A stretch of DNA of 64,000 nucleotides from Helicostylum pulchrum (GCA_025677825.1 JAIXMO010000003.1:248001-312000); one strand, 5' to 3'; counted from the stretch's first letter, positions 34,683 to 46,358 are shown. The notes: a model not told the origin generated them from the letters alone. Translations and numbers: made by a program.

Positions 34683-35209
34683 TTAAAGTCTTGAATCAAT
34701 GTTAAACTTGGTATGAGAACCAGAATAACTCAAACGTCCTTCACTATCGTAGATTCTAGTAAAGATATTTGATAAGACTTTACCCACTCTTTGAACTTCA
34801 CAAACGATACGGATTGTTTCACCTTCAGATATACCACGCAAATAAGCAACAGAAAGATCTGTAGAAACGCCGATCAAGTTCCATGGTTTACCTGAACCTA
34901 CGATAATGGAGAAACTACTGCAGATATCAATCAATGTTGCTACACAACCACCGTGAAGATTACCCAACCTGCTTACGATTAGTATCAATCAAATAGTATC
35001 CTATCATATACGTATATACTTTACTGGTTACAATGACTCTCCTCCACTAAAAATTCCCAAGTTAACCTGTCTGTAACGGCTTCAACGATACTTAAACCTC
35101 CCACATTATCTTCCCAAAAGACAGGTCTTTGAATAGTAGTTCTATTATAGTAGTCTACGGTCTCTAATAATTTAGGGTATCTTTCACTGATATCTTGAGT
35201 AATCTTCAT
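34683..35209 (-). CDS. Hotdog-fold acyl-CoA thioesterase (ACOT13/PaaI type)
   Basis: Two exons (35025-35209 and 34683-34968) give 156 residues. The hotdog signature LGNLHGGCVATLID lies at the start of exon 2, with the helix and catalytic Gly-Gly region as in ACOT13/THEM2. GVSTDLSVAYLRGISEGETI and the final GSHTKF strand fit the fold. The role would be hydrolysis of acyl-CoA, in or near mitochondria by family analogy; no clear transit peptide is seen. The two exons join in the CAG codon before LGNLHGG. Confidence 0.88.
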
Positions 35210-35534
35210 GTTTTCTATAATTATTTAAAGTAGTAAAGAGAAAAAAAGAAGAAGAATATAAAAAAAAACTGTGGGGAAATAAATTACAAAATCATTTAAT
35301 CGAAAAAGTGCGAAAATCAATGACTAAGGAGAGTTACACAGCGTTGACATTTGAAATTTGCTTTTGCTTGGTTGCTTGTCATGGAAAAAGAAACGAAAAG
35401 AAAAAATAAAAAAATCCGTAAACCAGTCACAGTTTAAGCGTCCAAAAAAAGTACTAGGCTTTTCTTAAAAACTTGGGTCCATCATTAACAAACTTCTTCT
35501 TCTTTTCTTTCTACGAAACAAAAATAAAAATAAA

Positions 35535-35914
35535 ATGTCTCAACCTCAATTCAGTGAAAACGATCAACGTGAACTTGCTCAGGTAAAAAAAAAAAAATGT
35601 ACATGTAGGAGTTAATATATAACTAATCCTACTTTCTGTTAGTTCCTCGAAGGTGAACAAGCTAAGGCTAGAGTACAAGAAGTTGTCCATAACATGACCG
35701 ATACCTGTTGGGTAAGTTTTAGTTTTTATCATACTTTTTGGTTTAAAAAGCTAAACATTTTTTTTTATGTGTGTAGGATAAGTGTGTATCTAAGGTTAAC
35801 AACAAGTTGGATCGTTCCGAAGAAGCTTGTCTTGCCAATTGTGTTGATAGATTTTTAGATACCAGTTTATTCATCGTTAAGCGTTTGGAAGATATGAGAT
35901 CAAGCAGCATGTAA
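35535..35914 (+). CDS. TIM8: Mitochondrial small Tim chaperone Tim8
   Basis: Three exons (35535-35582, 35643-35711, 35777-35914) give 84 residues. The twin CX3C motif is present: CWDKC and CLANC. DRFLDTSLFIVKRLED after the second motif matches Tim8/DDP1 better than Tim9, Tim10 or Tim13. Tim8-Tim13 escorts hydrophobic precursors across the intermembrane space. The 3' end is convergent with the REX1BD-like gene, about 125 bases apart. Confidence 0.93.
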
Positions 35915-36039
35915 AAAAGAAAAAGAAAAAAAAAAGACAAAGCAAGATATAAAAAAAACGATATGTACATTAGATAAATATATTCTTTCCCGAAATAAAA
36001 ATAAAAATAAATCATTGTTATTATTATTACTATTATTAT

Positions 36040-36659
36040 TTAACAAACAAGGGAAGCGACACCATGCATTTCTTCACGAAGTTCATCCCAAATCTCTTGG
36101 TTTTTTTCATTAACAATTCGAAGACTACATAAAATATTTTAGTATATCTTTTTTTAATAATTATTTTCTTTTACCTGTCTTGAAGTTCTTTAATAGTACC
36201 ATCAAAATCTTTATCGGATTCCTTTGCTTGAATGGTCAAAATTTGAATTTTGACAGTCTACAACCCATTGATTAATTTCATCCATTTTACAACTATTTTT
36301 GTGTGTTATACCTTTTCTAATCTTTCTTTTTCTCCTTGTTGTAAAGCGCGAATAATACCTGCAATCACTCTATCCGATATTTCCTTTTCAATAGTTTGAA
36401 TCTCTTGAGAAACATCTTGGAATCCTTCAGTTACAATCTTGCAAATAGAATGGTATTGATCTGCAGGAAGCTTTCCACTCAAGTAATCTTTAAAAGCTCT
36501 ATTATAATTTAGATACGTTTTTTTTTCTTCTTCTGTTGTAACTTACATGTCAAACTCGGTGTATAATTCCATACGTGTACTTTGTGCTTTTAATAACTTT
36601 TGAAGTTGCTTTGACAAGAGCTCATTCTTTGTTAATACTTGGTTATTTGTTTCAGTCAT
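36040..36659 (-). CDS. REX1BD-like small helical protein
   Basis: Four exons (36547-36659, 36312-36498, 36175-36257, 36040-36124) give 155 residues of almost pure helix. The pattern LLKAQSTRMELYTEFD, FKDYLSGKLPADQYHSICK, VTEGFQDVSQEIQTIEKE, RALQQGEKERLEK, TVKIQIL resembles the REX1 ('required for excision') domain family of human REX1BD and Chlamydomonas REX1-B, linked to DNA repair. Assignment rests on remembered family pattern, so another small coiled-coil family is possible. Confidence 0.55.
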
Positions 36660-37284
36660 TGTTGTATAGAAAAAAAAAAAGTATGAAAAGGGACCCAGAT
36701 TAACTTTTTTTCTTTTCTTTTTTTTTTGATATACGCCCGAGTCACACTTTTTTTTCATCAGGAAAAAAAAGAACTTGTGCTACTTTTTTTCCTGGAGGAT
36801 TAGAAAAAGGGTTTACTGATAAGCACATTTTTAGTGTGTACCAAAAAGAGTAGTTTTGGTTTGTTTCCATCTTGGTCAAACTGTACAATCGACCAGAAAC
36901 AAAGCAAATGGATGCTTTACCGGAAGCAGCGCTCTTTCAATCTAACCTCTTTTAAACTGCAAGAAAAAAAAACCGTGTAACTAGCATTGACTTGCAAATG
37001 GTAAAATAACTTGATTTAATAAAAAAAAAGGCATAATAACCTCACCATATAAGCAGTATATACTAGTAACCAGAAAAAATAAGGTACAGAAAACTCCATT
37101 GCTTATATCAAAGAAAACCCAAAGTTTTCCTCTCTTTTGACAGACCGAAAAGCTTTGTTCCAGACGTCAGAAAACTAAAAAAAAAAAACGTATGATTTAA
37201 AATTTATTTATTTGTTTCCCTGAATTTTTTTTTTTCTATTCCTGTATCTCTCTCTTTTATTCTTCTTATTTTTCCTACCAAAGT
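36660..37284. promoter_or_regulatory. Divergent promoter region
   Basis: It lies between the REX1BD-like gene (minus) and the TPA1-like gene (plus). A CT-rich leader directly precedes the ATG at 37285. No gene seen. Confidence 0.5.
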
Positions 37285-38964
37285 ATGGCACCTTCTACTA
37301 TTTCTCGAGAAAGACCTTCTTCTGAACCTATCATCACCAAGCGTATGAAACTTGAAGACTCTTCATCCGTACAAGATAAATTTTACCCAGGACTCTTTAC
37401 AAAAGAATTTCGCGAAGCGATCCGAAAGACAGTTGAAGTCTCAAAACCTTATCCTCACTGTAAGATTTCCCAATTAGTCAATGATGATCTTTTAAGACGT
37501 GTTCAAAAGGAAATCTATGCCAATCTTAGTTTTACAAGTAAAGAAACCGATATTTACAAGGTCAATCAAACTGGCGATCTTGCCAATATGGACGGATTGT
37601 CCGATGAGGAACGTAACAAACTTTCTTCGTTATTTGAACTTCGTAACGCTATTTACTCTAAAGAGTTTCGTGAGTTTGTTTCTGAAGTTACTGGGTGTGG
37701 TCCTTTGTCTGGTTCCAAGATGGATATGAGCGTGAATACTTATACAGAAGGTTGTCATCTGTTGAATCATGATGATGTGATTGGCACTCGTCGTGTTTCT
37801 TTTATCTTGTATATGCCTGGAGATCCAGATGAACATTGGGATCCCAAGTTCGGTGGGGCGCTTGAACTGTATCCTGTAGTTGAACGTGATACACCTGCTA
37901 ATGAACCTACTGTTACTGTTCCTCCTCAATGGAATCAATTCGCCATGTTTACTGTGCTACCTGGATACTCTTTCCATTCCGTCGAAGAAGTAATAGTTGA
38001 AGGTAAACCCCGTCTCTCCATTCAAGGATGGTTCCATTTCCCTCAAGAAGGCGAGGCTGGCTATAAAAAGGATGCTGAAAAGAGTGAAAGTCGTTCGTCT
38101 CTGCAACAAATTGAAGCTGAATTAGATACCAAGGAAAACTATAGCCGTTATCAAACTGAGTTAGAGGAACCTGCAACAGAAAAGCTATCAGAACAAGATA
38201 TAGCGTCTCTTTCTACTTGGATGAACCCAGTTTATCTTAATACAGAGTACCTTTCCAAAGTAACTGAAAAATTCCTGGACGAATCTGCTATTCAATTAAA
38301 ACAAATCTTGAAAGAGGATCTTTATGATAAAATTAAAGCGGCTACTCTAAAGGCTGATAAGCAAGATCATTTCACCGAAGCTGTTATGCCTGTCCATGGT
38401 GCTGGTGTTCGTGGTGATTGGCTTGTTCAAGGATCTCCGGTCTCTCAACGTTTCCTTAAATTATCTGATAAACCTATCTCTGACGAAGAAACGTCTGTTC
38501 TCTTTTCTCAATTACGTGCACATTTAGAAAGCGAAGATTTCCGTCATTGGTTAGCTGTGGTATCTCAACTACTTCCTACAGGCCACAGAGGTGTAGCACG
38601 TCGCTTTAGACCGGGTCATGATTTTACCTTAGCTACTGCTAATAGTCGTGGTCAAGCCATTTTAGATGTTACCTTATGTTTAGCCACTACACCTGCAGAG
38701 AAGGATACAGAGAAATGGGAATCTTGTGAATATGGTGGTTACGAGTGCTATATGGCTGCTCACGAAGGTGATGATGATCCAGCCACTTATCGATCCTTTG
38801 ATGACGATGGCGCTCTTTTAACGATGGCAGCAGGCGCAAATGAACTATCGATCGTATTAAAAGATGAAGGTGTTATGCGTTTTGTTAAATATGTTAGTGC
38901 AAGAGCCCCCGGTGCTCGTTGGGATGTTGCTTTTGAATATGATTTACCTGAAGAAACAGACTAA
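37285..38964 (+). CDS. TPA1: TPA1/OGFOD1-type prolyl dioxygenase
   Basis: A single uninterrupted frame of 559 residues. The catalytic jelly-roll domain has the Fe(II) triad in NHDD (H162, D164) and SFHSVEE (H231), with R243 in KPRLSIQGWFH for 2-oxoglutarate. WDPKFGGALELYPV matches the family. The second, inactive jelly-roll domain follows (HRGVARRFRPGHDFTLA and the ECYMAAHEGDDD region). This family hydroxylates a proline of ribosomal protein uS12 and affects termination and stress response. Being intronless is unusual among intron-rich neighbours; only the Mid2-like gene and a few small genes share this. N-terminal RMKLED-like basic/acidic residues may give nuclear entry. Confidence 0.95.
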   Translation: MAPSTISRERPSSEPIITKRMKLEDSSSVQDKFYPGLFTKEFREAIRKTVEVSKPYPHCKISQLVNDDLLRRVQKEIYANLSFTSKETDIYKVNQTGDLANMDGLSDEERNKLSSLFELRNAIYSKEFREFVSEVTGCGPLSGSKMDMSVNTYTEGCHLLNHDDVIGTRRVSFILYMPGDPDEHWDPKFGGALELYPVVERDTPANEPTVTVPPQWNQFAMFTVLPGYSFHSVEEVIVEGKPRLSIQGWFHFPQEGEAGYKKDAEKSESRSSLQQIEAELDTKENYSRYQTELEEPATEKLSEQDIASLSTWMNPVYLNTEYLSKVTEKFLDESAIQLKQILKEDLYDKIKAATLKADKQDHFTEAVMPVHGAGVRGDWLVQGSPVSQRFLKLSDKPISDEETSVLFSQLRAHLESEDFRHWLAVVSQLLPTGHRGVARRFRPGHDFTLATANSRGQAILDVTLCLATTPAEKDTEKWESCEYGGYECYMAAHEGDDDPATYRSFDDDGALLTMAAGANELSIVLKDEGVMRFVKYVSARAPGARWDVAFEYDLPEETD

Positions 38965-39584
38965 ATATACTACATTTCATACTTTTTCATAATAAAATAT
39001 TTTTCCATTGTTGTACATATATTCATTCTTATAACATACTATTGTTAATTTGATGATATTTATTAAATTATAGTTTGACGAAGCCAATTCGCTCATAAAA
39101 CGCTTTGCTTGCCTGGTCTATTCAAGTTTTTAATTGTCTGAGCCACATACAGGTGCTATAAGAGTTAAGAAAAAAAAAGTAAAAAAAAATTTAAAGATAT
39201 AATAAGGTAAAAGAGGTACATAAAGTGAAGTAAATCAGACCAGATTTTTAAATTCGAAGTAAATTCAGTTTTTTTTTATTATAATAGGATGCTTCTTTTA
39301 ATTCGGTAAAATAATGATGTTTCATGCGCATTTCTTTGCTTCAGAAGCATCAAGTTCGATGGTTTTGGACATGCTACATAAATAAATAAATAAAAAAGGG
39401 AGGTGGGGTTCAATAATAAAGTATTTTAACTGAAAGCAATTGGCTAAAATATAAAAATATATACGTAGCTCCAAACAAAAATAAAAATGTATCACTAAAA
39501 CCCCCATATATATCTCATATTAACATATAGAAGGGGGCATATAGAAGGAGGACCAGAAAAATATTCTTTAAGCTTTAAGAGCCA
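38965..39584. other. Intergenic with minus-strand scrap
   Basis: AT-rich. On the minus strand MSKTIELDASEAKKC (39375 downward) and KEMRMKHHYFTELKEASYY (39344 downward, another frame) look coding-like but overlap in different frames; this may be debris of the downstream relic. Nothing firm. Confidence 0.35.
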
Positions 39585-40290
39585 GTGAGCGTATGAAGAG
39601 AGAACGCATTGTATTTTGAATATTTCCTCTTCCTCATTATTCGAGTTCTGATATATTTCTTAAAAATACCGACAATTTTTGCAAGCCTTTTCAAGTACCC
39701 AAATATGCCTGGAATTTGGCTGATTGGCATTGGAAATGTGAATTCATCTAATTCAACCATTACATAAACATTACTGGATTTTTTTTTGCAGTAGATAAAA
39801 TGTCAGACATGGCCCAATTGCTTGAACCAAGAGGGTGCCTTGTAGCTTGTAAAAATCAACAGCGTTTTTTCCAAAGACACCCAAACGAACAAAATCCAAC
39901 ATGCAAACTTCTTTGCCAGAGTTTCTTGCTTCCGCTTTTGCTTCCATGTATCCAACGGTTATCATCGAGTCTTCGTTGTTTCTTTTTTTGAATTGACCAT
40001 CTGGTCGTCTTTGACTGATGTCATACGATTTGTTTCGATATTCAGCATTGTTTTCATTGGCAATCTTAAATCCAAATCTTCGAAGGAGTAAGCAAGACTG
40101 CTGTAAACTTTATTTTGAAAATGCTGGTTTCTTTCCCGATGGAGGTGATACAAGAGGATAACTTGAAAAGCCGTTATATAGAAGCCTTGTTCGAAATGAA
40201 AAGCAATATTCATTAGCGAAAGACGTCCCTCTTCTCGATTGGGTTTTTTTAAACATCGCGTACGACTATCAAAAAACACCGACAATCACG
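39585..40290 (-). pseudogene. Decayed nuclease-like family member (PD-(D/E)XK pattern)
   Basis: Minus-strand coding in shifting frames: SRRGTSFANEYCFSF and SPPSGKKPAFSK (stop), then SLQQSCLLLRRFGFKIANEN, SYDISQRRPDGQFKKR, MITVGYMEAKAEARN, VCMLDFVRLGVFGKNAVDFY, VQAIGPCLTFYL, and in another frame MVELDEFTFPMPISQIPGIF to HTLTGS and a stop at 39585. RRPDG followed by a strand ending in E-A-K fits the PD-(D/E)XK nuclease core (D...ExK). At least two frame breaks and an internal stop show it is broken. I recall similar expanded families in Mucorales (knowledge, not verified here). Confidence 0.55.
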
Positions 40291-41278
40291 CTTTCTAAGG
40301 AAACCCCACGTTATTGAATGCTTTAAAATAACCATATCCATTTGTACAAACATAAAGACAAAACAAAGCAAAAGCAAAAGCAAAAACAAAGGTAATTACA
40401 ACAAAAGAAATTGATAAAATAGATGTCACGTTACTCATGTGATCTGTATACTCATCATTATGTCACATTATACTAATGGTGTTAATGTGTTTCATGTATA
40501 CTCGTACTTACACGTTCGTTAATCATTTTACATACGAGCCCCTTTTTATGCGGATAAACACGACCAATTTGCACTGTCTGCCTCGTTTACCCACGTTTAT
40601 GCATGATGAAACAAGTTCGAATAACGAGTAGCAGCTGAGTAGAAATCAATGATTGGTATTTATAAACAAACTAGATCTTTCAAAGTTTAGCGATTCGTAA
40701 CGTAACCACTCATGAACTTTCAGATATTACGAACACGCCTTCTAGTGTGAGGAAAAGGATTGGTAAGAGAAGACATGAATTTAGTAGCCGGAAAGAATTA
40801 GATGTCTTAATTCATAAAGAAGGGGAAATATTCAAAACTTGCAAGCAGTAAGCCTAAAATATATAATGTATGGCTATAAAAGAAATCAATGGTGTCCGTA
40901 TCAAATATTGAAACTTAAAATACAACTGGGTGTACTTCTTTAGCTGTGCATATATAAAATTTTATTATGAAGTTTCTTTGCTCAAAGATGTCTTTAATGC
41001 GCATAATTTTTTTTTGTTTGTAAAAATCTACGATTTTCAACTGCGCTAATACACAGGGAACAGATAAAGCTTGATGGCCTTACGAGTTCATTTGATTAAT
41101 GTATCTTCAGTTATCATTCTAGTAAGTGAACTTGCAAAAGATTCAAGATAGCTTTATTATTATTGTTTATCTTAATTAGCGAATTACAAAAGGAATTAAT
41201 TACAAGAGAAAGTGGACGCGTTTTCCTTTAAAAAAATCACTTGTTTATTTTTTTAAAAACCGCTCTTTTTACTTAATT

Positions 41279-41309
<31 letters not shown>

Positions 41310-41318
41310 GTAAATAAT
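40291..41318. other. Intergenic with plus-strand scrap
   Basis: At 40713-40849 the plus strand reads ELSDITNTPSSVRKRIGKRR then KELDVLIHKEGEIFKT, stop: coding-like and perhaps family debris. The T-rich promoter of the next gene, with a run of about 28 T at 41283-41309, ends the region. Confidence 0.35.
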
Positions 41319-42841
41319 ATGAACTTATCGAGAACTTCTGCTGGAATTAACGATGCACCTGATCTACTATACGCTGGTTTTAATCAAGATTATGGGTGTT
41401 TTGCTATAGGCCTTGATACTGGATTTCGAGTATATAATTGTCATCCTTTGATTAACCAAGCAAAGAATGGTAATTTAAGTTGTTTTTTTTACATGGAAGA
41501 GATACGTTAACGATAAATGAATAGAATCAGACGATGGAGGTATTGGATTAGTCGAAATGTTATATCGCACGAATTATCTTGCACTTGTAGGAGGTGGAAG
41601 AAACCCACGATACCCACCAAATAAAGTTATTATTTATGATAGTATAAAGGCGAAACCTGTACTTGAATTAGAATATAAAAGTGAGGTTAAAAATGTTAAG
41701 CTTAGAAAAGACAGGTAAAAAAAAAGCGTATATGTTCAATATTTTACTTATTTTTTTTGTTGCTGTACTGTGTAGGTTAACTGTTGTTCTTCAGAATAAA
41801 GTCTTTGTTTATCATTTTAGTTTACCTCCACAATTACTACATACATTTGAAACATGTGACAACGAAAAGGGTATTTTTTTTACAAAAAAAAGAGCGAGAG
41901 ATAATAGCAGTGTATAATGAAAACTGTTGAATTTATAAATATATAGGGCTTGCTGCAGTATCTACATCTTCAAGCCATGCAATATTGATTATTCCTGGTA
42001 GACAAAAGGGGCAACTGCAAATTATCGATTTAAACTCACTTGGTTATTATATATCCGTTGGAGAATCAGATCATAACGGATCACCGACACTACCACCTCT
42101 ATTAACCTCTGAATCAAGCAACTCGGCAACATCACTAAGCAATAATAATCATAGTAGCGGCAATGGCATAAATGGAAATACACGTAGATCCATCAACGTC
42201 AGTATTATTCCAGCACATACGGGTAAATTAAGTTGCTTGTCGCTAAATCAAGAAGGATCAAGGTGTGCCACAACAAGTGATAAAGGAACTTTAATCCGAG
42301 TTTATAATACAGCAACAGGCGCATTATTACATGAATTAAGACGTGGTGTAGATAGAGCTGAAATATATGCAATTGCATTTAACCCTGAATCTACTCGACT
42401 TTGCGTCTCTTCAGATAAGGGAACTATTCATATATTTAATTTGGACCCATCGGTCGTCACCCACATGGATCACAAACCTCGTGGCCCAACATATGGCGAA
42501 GTTGTAACCTATCCTACTCAATCACCTTCTAACTATGGCCTAACTAACTCTGGAAATCGCGGAAGTGCCTTGAGCTTCATGAAGGATCTATTACCTAAAT
42601 ACTTTAGCTCGGAATGGAGCTTTGCAAATGCTAAAATACCAACCGAAAGTCGATGTCTTGTTGCTTTTGGCGAACAAAAAAATTCAATCATAGGTGAGTA
42701 AAAAAAAAGGGGGGGTAGGCATATTCTCATTTATTTTATTTAGCCATTTGTGCGGATGGAACTTGTTACAAGTACTATTTCGATGCTAGAAAAGGCGGTG
42801 AATGTACAAGAGAATCATTTGAAAGATTTTTAAAAGATTAA
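41319..42841 (+). CDS. PROPPIN (WIPI3/4, Hsv2-type autophagy WD40 protein)
   Basis: Five exons (41319-41469, 41525-41714, 41776-41870, 41947-42693, 42744-42841) give 426 residues forming a seven-blade propeller. The phosphoinositide-binding motif is LRRG ([19 protein letters not shown]), as in WIPI3/WIPI4 and yeast Hsv2, instead of the FRRG of Atg18. [19 protein letters not shown] is the canonical blade 1. A Ser/Asn/Gly-rich insertion (about residues 215-255) interrupts the middle blades. It should bind PI3P on endosomes and phagophores. No homologous Atg2 partner is in the window. Confidence 0.92.
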
Positions 42842-44424
42842 ATGTACTTTGGTAGCATTAGTTTTTTTTTATTCAAACAAATAAATACAAATATATAAAC
42901 TGGATGGCGTCATTTGTTCCAATATACGCTCGTCTAGTTGTAATGAACATACTTTTAAATATACGTATTTTTCTTATCAGTCATGTGTGGTTGATTAAAC
43001 TCACATCTATATATTGCTTACGTATGAAAATCAGGACAAGTGATTAATATATAGACGTACCCCGTAATAGCGTATCTTATAATATGCTACAACTGTTTAA
43101 CGTTTTAAAACAGCGGAAAGAAGACATGACCTTTTTCTTTCTACAGGAGTGTCCCCAAAGGGCTGTTCGCCACGATTTTAGCGAGCATCAGACAGCTAGT
43201 GCTTAATACTACAATTAAAATATATATAAATATATATAAGAACCTAGTGGTTACGTTTCTGAGCGCTAGCTACTCTTACTTATTAAATTTTACAAAGATT
43301 ATATAAATGAAAAGACAAAGGATAACTTTAGTATTTTATAGATATTACGTATTTTTTTTCGAAAAAAACTTGTTGCATGAAATAAGTTGGAACAACAAGT
43401 ACACAAATCGGTATTAAATGATCTAATAGCCCATTTATTCCATCTGCTTTTTATTTCTTTATGTCCGTACTTACGGATGTAGTTCTTTCAGAGCAGCCGT
43501 CGTACATAAAGAACTTCTTAAAGTGCTCAAATGTTCTCCACCACACTGTCATACCGTCTACTTTTCTCTAACACTTTATAAAGGTAGCGGTAAAACTAAA
43601 GCTTATTCTAATTCGAATATTACACCAATATTAAAAGATTTCTGAAAATTCTAAGGCAAAATATATTCACCTGCGGTCCCTCGAAATGTGATACTGAAAA
43701 GATATTGGAAACTTTGTGTAGAAGTTTAGCGTAAGCCGAAAATACCCTATACATAGTAATCAGTAACATAGCGATTTTACTGGATTTCGTTTTAAAAAAC
43801 CTGCACTACTCCCAACAAGATGAAGAAATAACGTCTGGACTGCCTCATTTATCGCCCCCCCCCCTTTTTTTTTTGCATGATTCGTTTACTTTGCACAAGT
43901 TGAAAGATTAATTTTTTTCATCAACCTTCTAAATAAGTAGACAGTTTCCATGACCATTAGTTAATCAGTTAGAAGATTAAAGGGGGACCGCCAGAGAGCC
44001 TAAATTCGAGAAGGCATGCTATATAGAGCAGCAATCCTTGAGTATCAATATCCACACCAGTACCAGCGGGATTTTTTTTGTACAGAGAATAAGCAGAGCA
44101 AAATTAAGGCCTTGTAAAAGAGAGAGAGAGCCAGCAGATACAGTGGTAGATTAACATGACATAATTTTGGACAAAGCTTCAATAGTACTTGGGCATTACT
44201 TCAGCAGAGCTAGACATACGTCTAGCCGTGTATACTTTCGTCGCATACACTGCTTACGCCACTTATACGGAGTATCCAAACCAACGAAACAAGAGGTTGA
44301 CGGACTGACGTATCAGCAACAGTACTATAGGAAGAATGAGGTAATGATTTCGACGAAAGCTGCGAAGAGAAATATCCGTAAAACTACTATTTTACGTTGT
44401 AATCTGATGCTTTACGTATATTTG
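42842..44424. other. Intergenic, repeat-bearing
   Basis: AT-rich, with a C10/T10 homopolymer junction near 43855-43874 and a stretch similar to 32633-32700. A plus-strand ORF at 44167-44427 (start MDKASIVLGHYFSRARHTSS) ends exactly at the border of the 2.6 kb repeat; it could be a gene cut by the repeat, or chance. Confidence 0.4.
43867..43960 (+). repeat. Dispersed repeat, similar to 32633-32700
   Basis: Matches the other copy over the TTGCATGATT(C/T)GTTTACTT stretch and the AAGT(T/C)GAAAGATT that follows, then diverges. Confidence 0.55.
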
Positions 44425-44521
44425 TAGCACCCTTTTTTTCCATACATTTCTCTACATTGCGTCTGGATTAGAATGAGACAAAATCTCCATTGTTACACCT
44501 TTTTCTCGTCAACTTTTTTTT

Positions 44522-45250
44522 TTACTTTAAAATATTATCATCAATAGCAGCCAATTCGAAATCGCCGTTTGCTTTATGAACCAAATGATTTCTAATCATG
44601 GATAACTTATCGATGGCATCATTCTTATGCTGCTTGATTTCTTCTTGTGTCTGATTAATTAATTGGCCCAACACCAGTATGCTGTAGACATCCTCTGTGT
44701 ACGTCGTGTTCTTTAAATACTCGACCATGTTTTCTGTGCCAAACCAAACCAAAGAGCCAATTTTTCCTTTTCAGCTAGCCCGTGTTGAGTATCAACTTGG
44801 TGTCGGTGACTGATATAACTCATTGTTGAATCCAGTCTTAGGTAGTTAATGTACACTTGGTCACTGTAACTCTGCGAATTTTTTTTAAAAAAAAACTCAT
44901 CACTTCCGCTCTGTCGGTTAAAGGTGCCGTGTGCTGCTGCTGCTGTGTAGGTGTAGAAAAAAAACTATAGTTGGATGACCCTTGCTTTTCTCGTGTTTCA
45001 AATTCGAACAATGGTACAGTAGTTGTCGTATCACGAGCAATACGAAACCCACTGCTAATACTTGATGATTGTTGTTGTACGTTAATTATTTAAATGTGAT
45101 AACGTTTTATTATAGTGTTAATGTGTTTGTATGACTACCGCTTGATTTATCAGCCCAAGGTTTCAGGGTTGTTTACGAATATTTTGGTTCCTTGTATATT
45201 TGGGTAGATTTCATCAGTGACAAAGAAACAGTTATTTCAGTGACTTTACT
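44522..45250 (-). pseudogene. Relic of an uncharacterised gene (copy 2)
   Basis: The same set of frames as in copy 1, ending FELAAIDDNILK at 44522. Compared with copy 1 it has one extra Asp codon near the C-terminus and a T8/A9 run instead of T7/A10 at the internal frame break. The shared frameshifts argue that both copies descend from an already broken gene. Confidence 0.5.
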
Positions 45251-45393
45251 ACCAGCTGCAATGCATTAAAGGGCACAATAAAACCAATCTTATAACGAAC
45301 CGTTGTTTTATTTTTATCTATAAAAACTATATAACCATGTCTTCTCTTTTCCTTTTTTTTTTTTCTTTCATACATTACTTTTACATATTTAAA

Positions 45394-45910
45394 ATGGAGA
45401 ATAGAAGAAATAGTAAGTTTTTTTGAATTTCTACATTGTTTTATTTATCAGGGTCTAATTTTTTGTGTGTAGGCTTTATGTGACAGATGTGAACAATATT
45501 TTGTAGGCATGCGAGGTCTCCGTACACATCAACGTATTGGTACTGTATGTGATCGAACACATGAAAGACTGCAGCAAGTGCGAGAGCTAGAAAGAGTAAG
45601 ACGAGAAGAGCTAGAAAGACTAAGACAGGAAGAGCTAGAAAGACTAAGACAGGAAGAGCTAAGAAGACAGCGAGCAAGACTGTCCCTCAAGGTCCCGGAG
45701 ATATTGCTATCGCTTATGTTTTTGGTATTTTTCATTCGGATTGTTGGAAGTTTGGCTCTTTTTATTTTTGGTATTAGCTCTGAGGAAAGCTGGGGGTTTA
45801 CGATGTATATCATCTATAATTTGATACCAGTAGTTATTAAATTTCACAATAAGTTAGGAACTGTTGCTATGAATTTTTATGTTGAAAATATTGCAGTTCC
45901 AGCTATATAG
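45394..45910 (+). CDS. Small coiled-coil membrane protein (copy 2, shortened)
   Basis: Two exons (45394-45412, 45507-45910) give 140 residues. It has two fewer 24-base ELERLRQE units than copy 1, and CAG is changed to TAG at 45908, removing the last 11 residues (from Gln in the AIQYGIKY stretch). The hydrophobic segments are kept with a few substitutions (FFIWIVGSLV to FFIRIVGSLA, placing Arg in the first membrane span). It may be on the way to decay. Confidence 0.5.
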
Positions 45911-46226
45911 TATGGTATTAAGTATGTTAAAAAAGAGTAACTTTAATAAAGTTTATATAGTAGAATACTGTACGTCTTCTTTGTCTGGTGTCATTGTTTT
46001 TGTTCATAGTATGTCATTTATCTGTAATTAAACTTATTATGGAAGAAAGAGCATATAATTTTTCATTATTGGGACGTAAAATATGTATTTACAACAATAA
46101 AAAAGCATACTCTTGCGATACAGCAATAGAAGTATAATCGCAAAAGTAGCTACGATTCCGTATGCAGCCTTAACCCTAACTAGAGCATACACCCAATGAG
46201 ACCAAAAAAAAAAAAAAAAAGGTTAC

Positions 46227-46358
46227 ACCGAATCTTCCGGTTCCTCTCCCTCGCACACCAGGGAGTACTCAGGATCATACTCTTCTCCTCATACCACCAC
46301 CGCCAGCACTCGTGTCCTTCGCCCCCGCTCGTTAACTGGTAGGATGGTGCCTCCTCCT
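46227..46358 (-). other. GC-rich island with coding-like minus strand (copy 2)
   Basis: Counterpart of 22860-22990. The minus strand keeps GEEYDPEYSLVCEGEEPEDS and a stop, with an in-frame TGA upstream in both copies. Confidence 0.4.
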
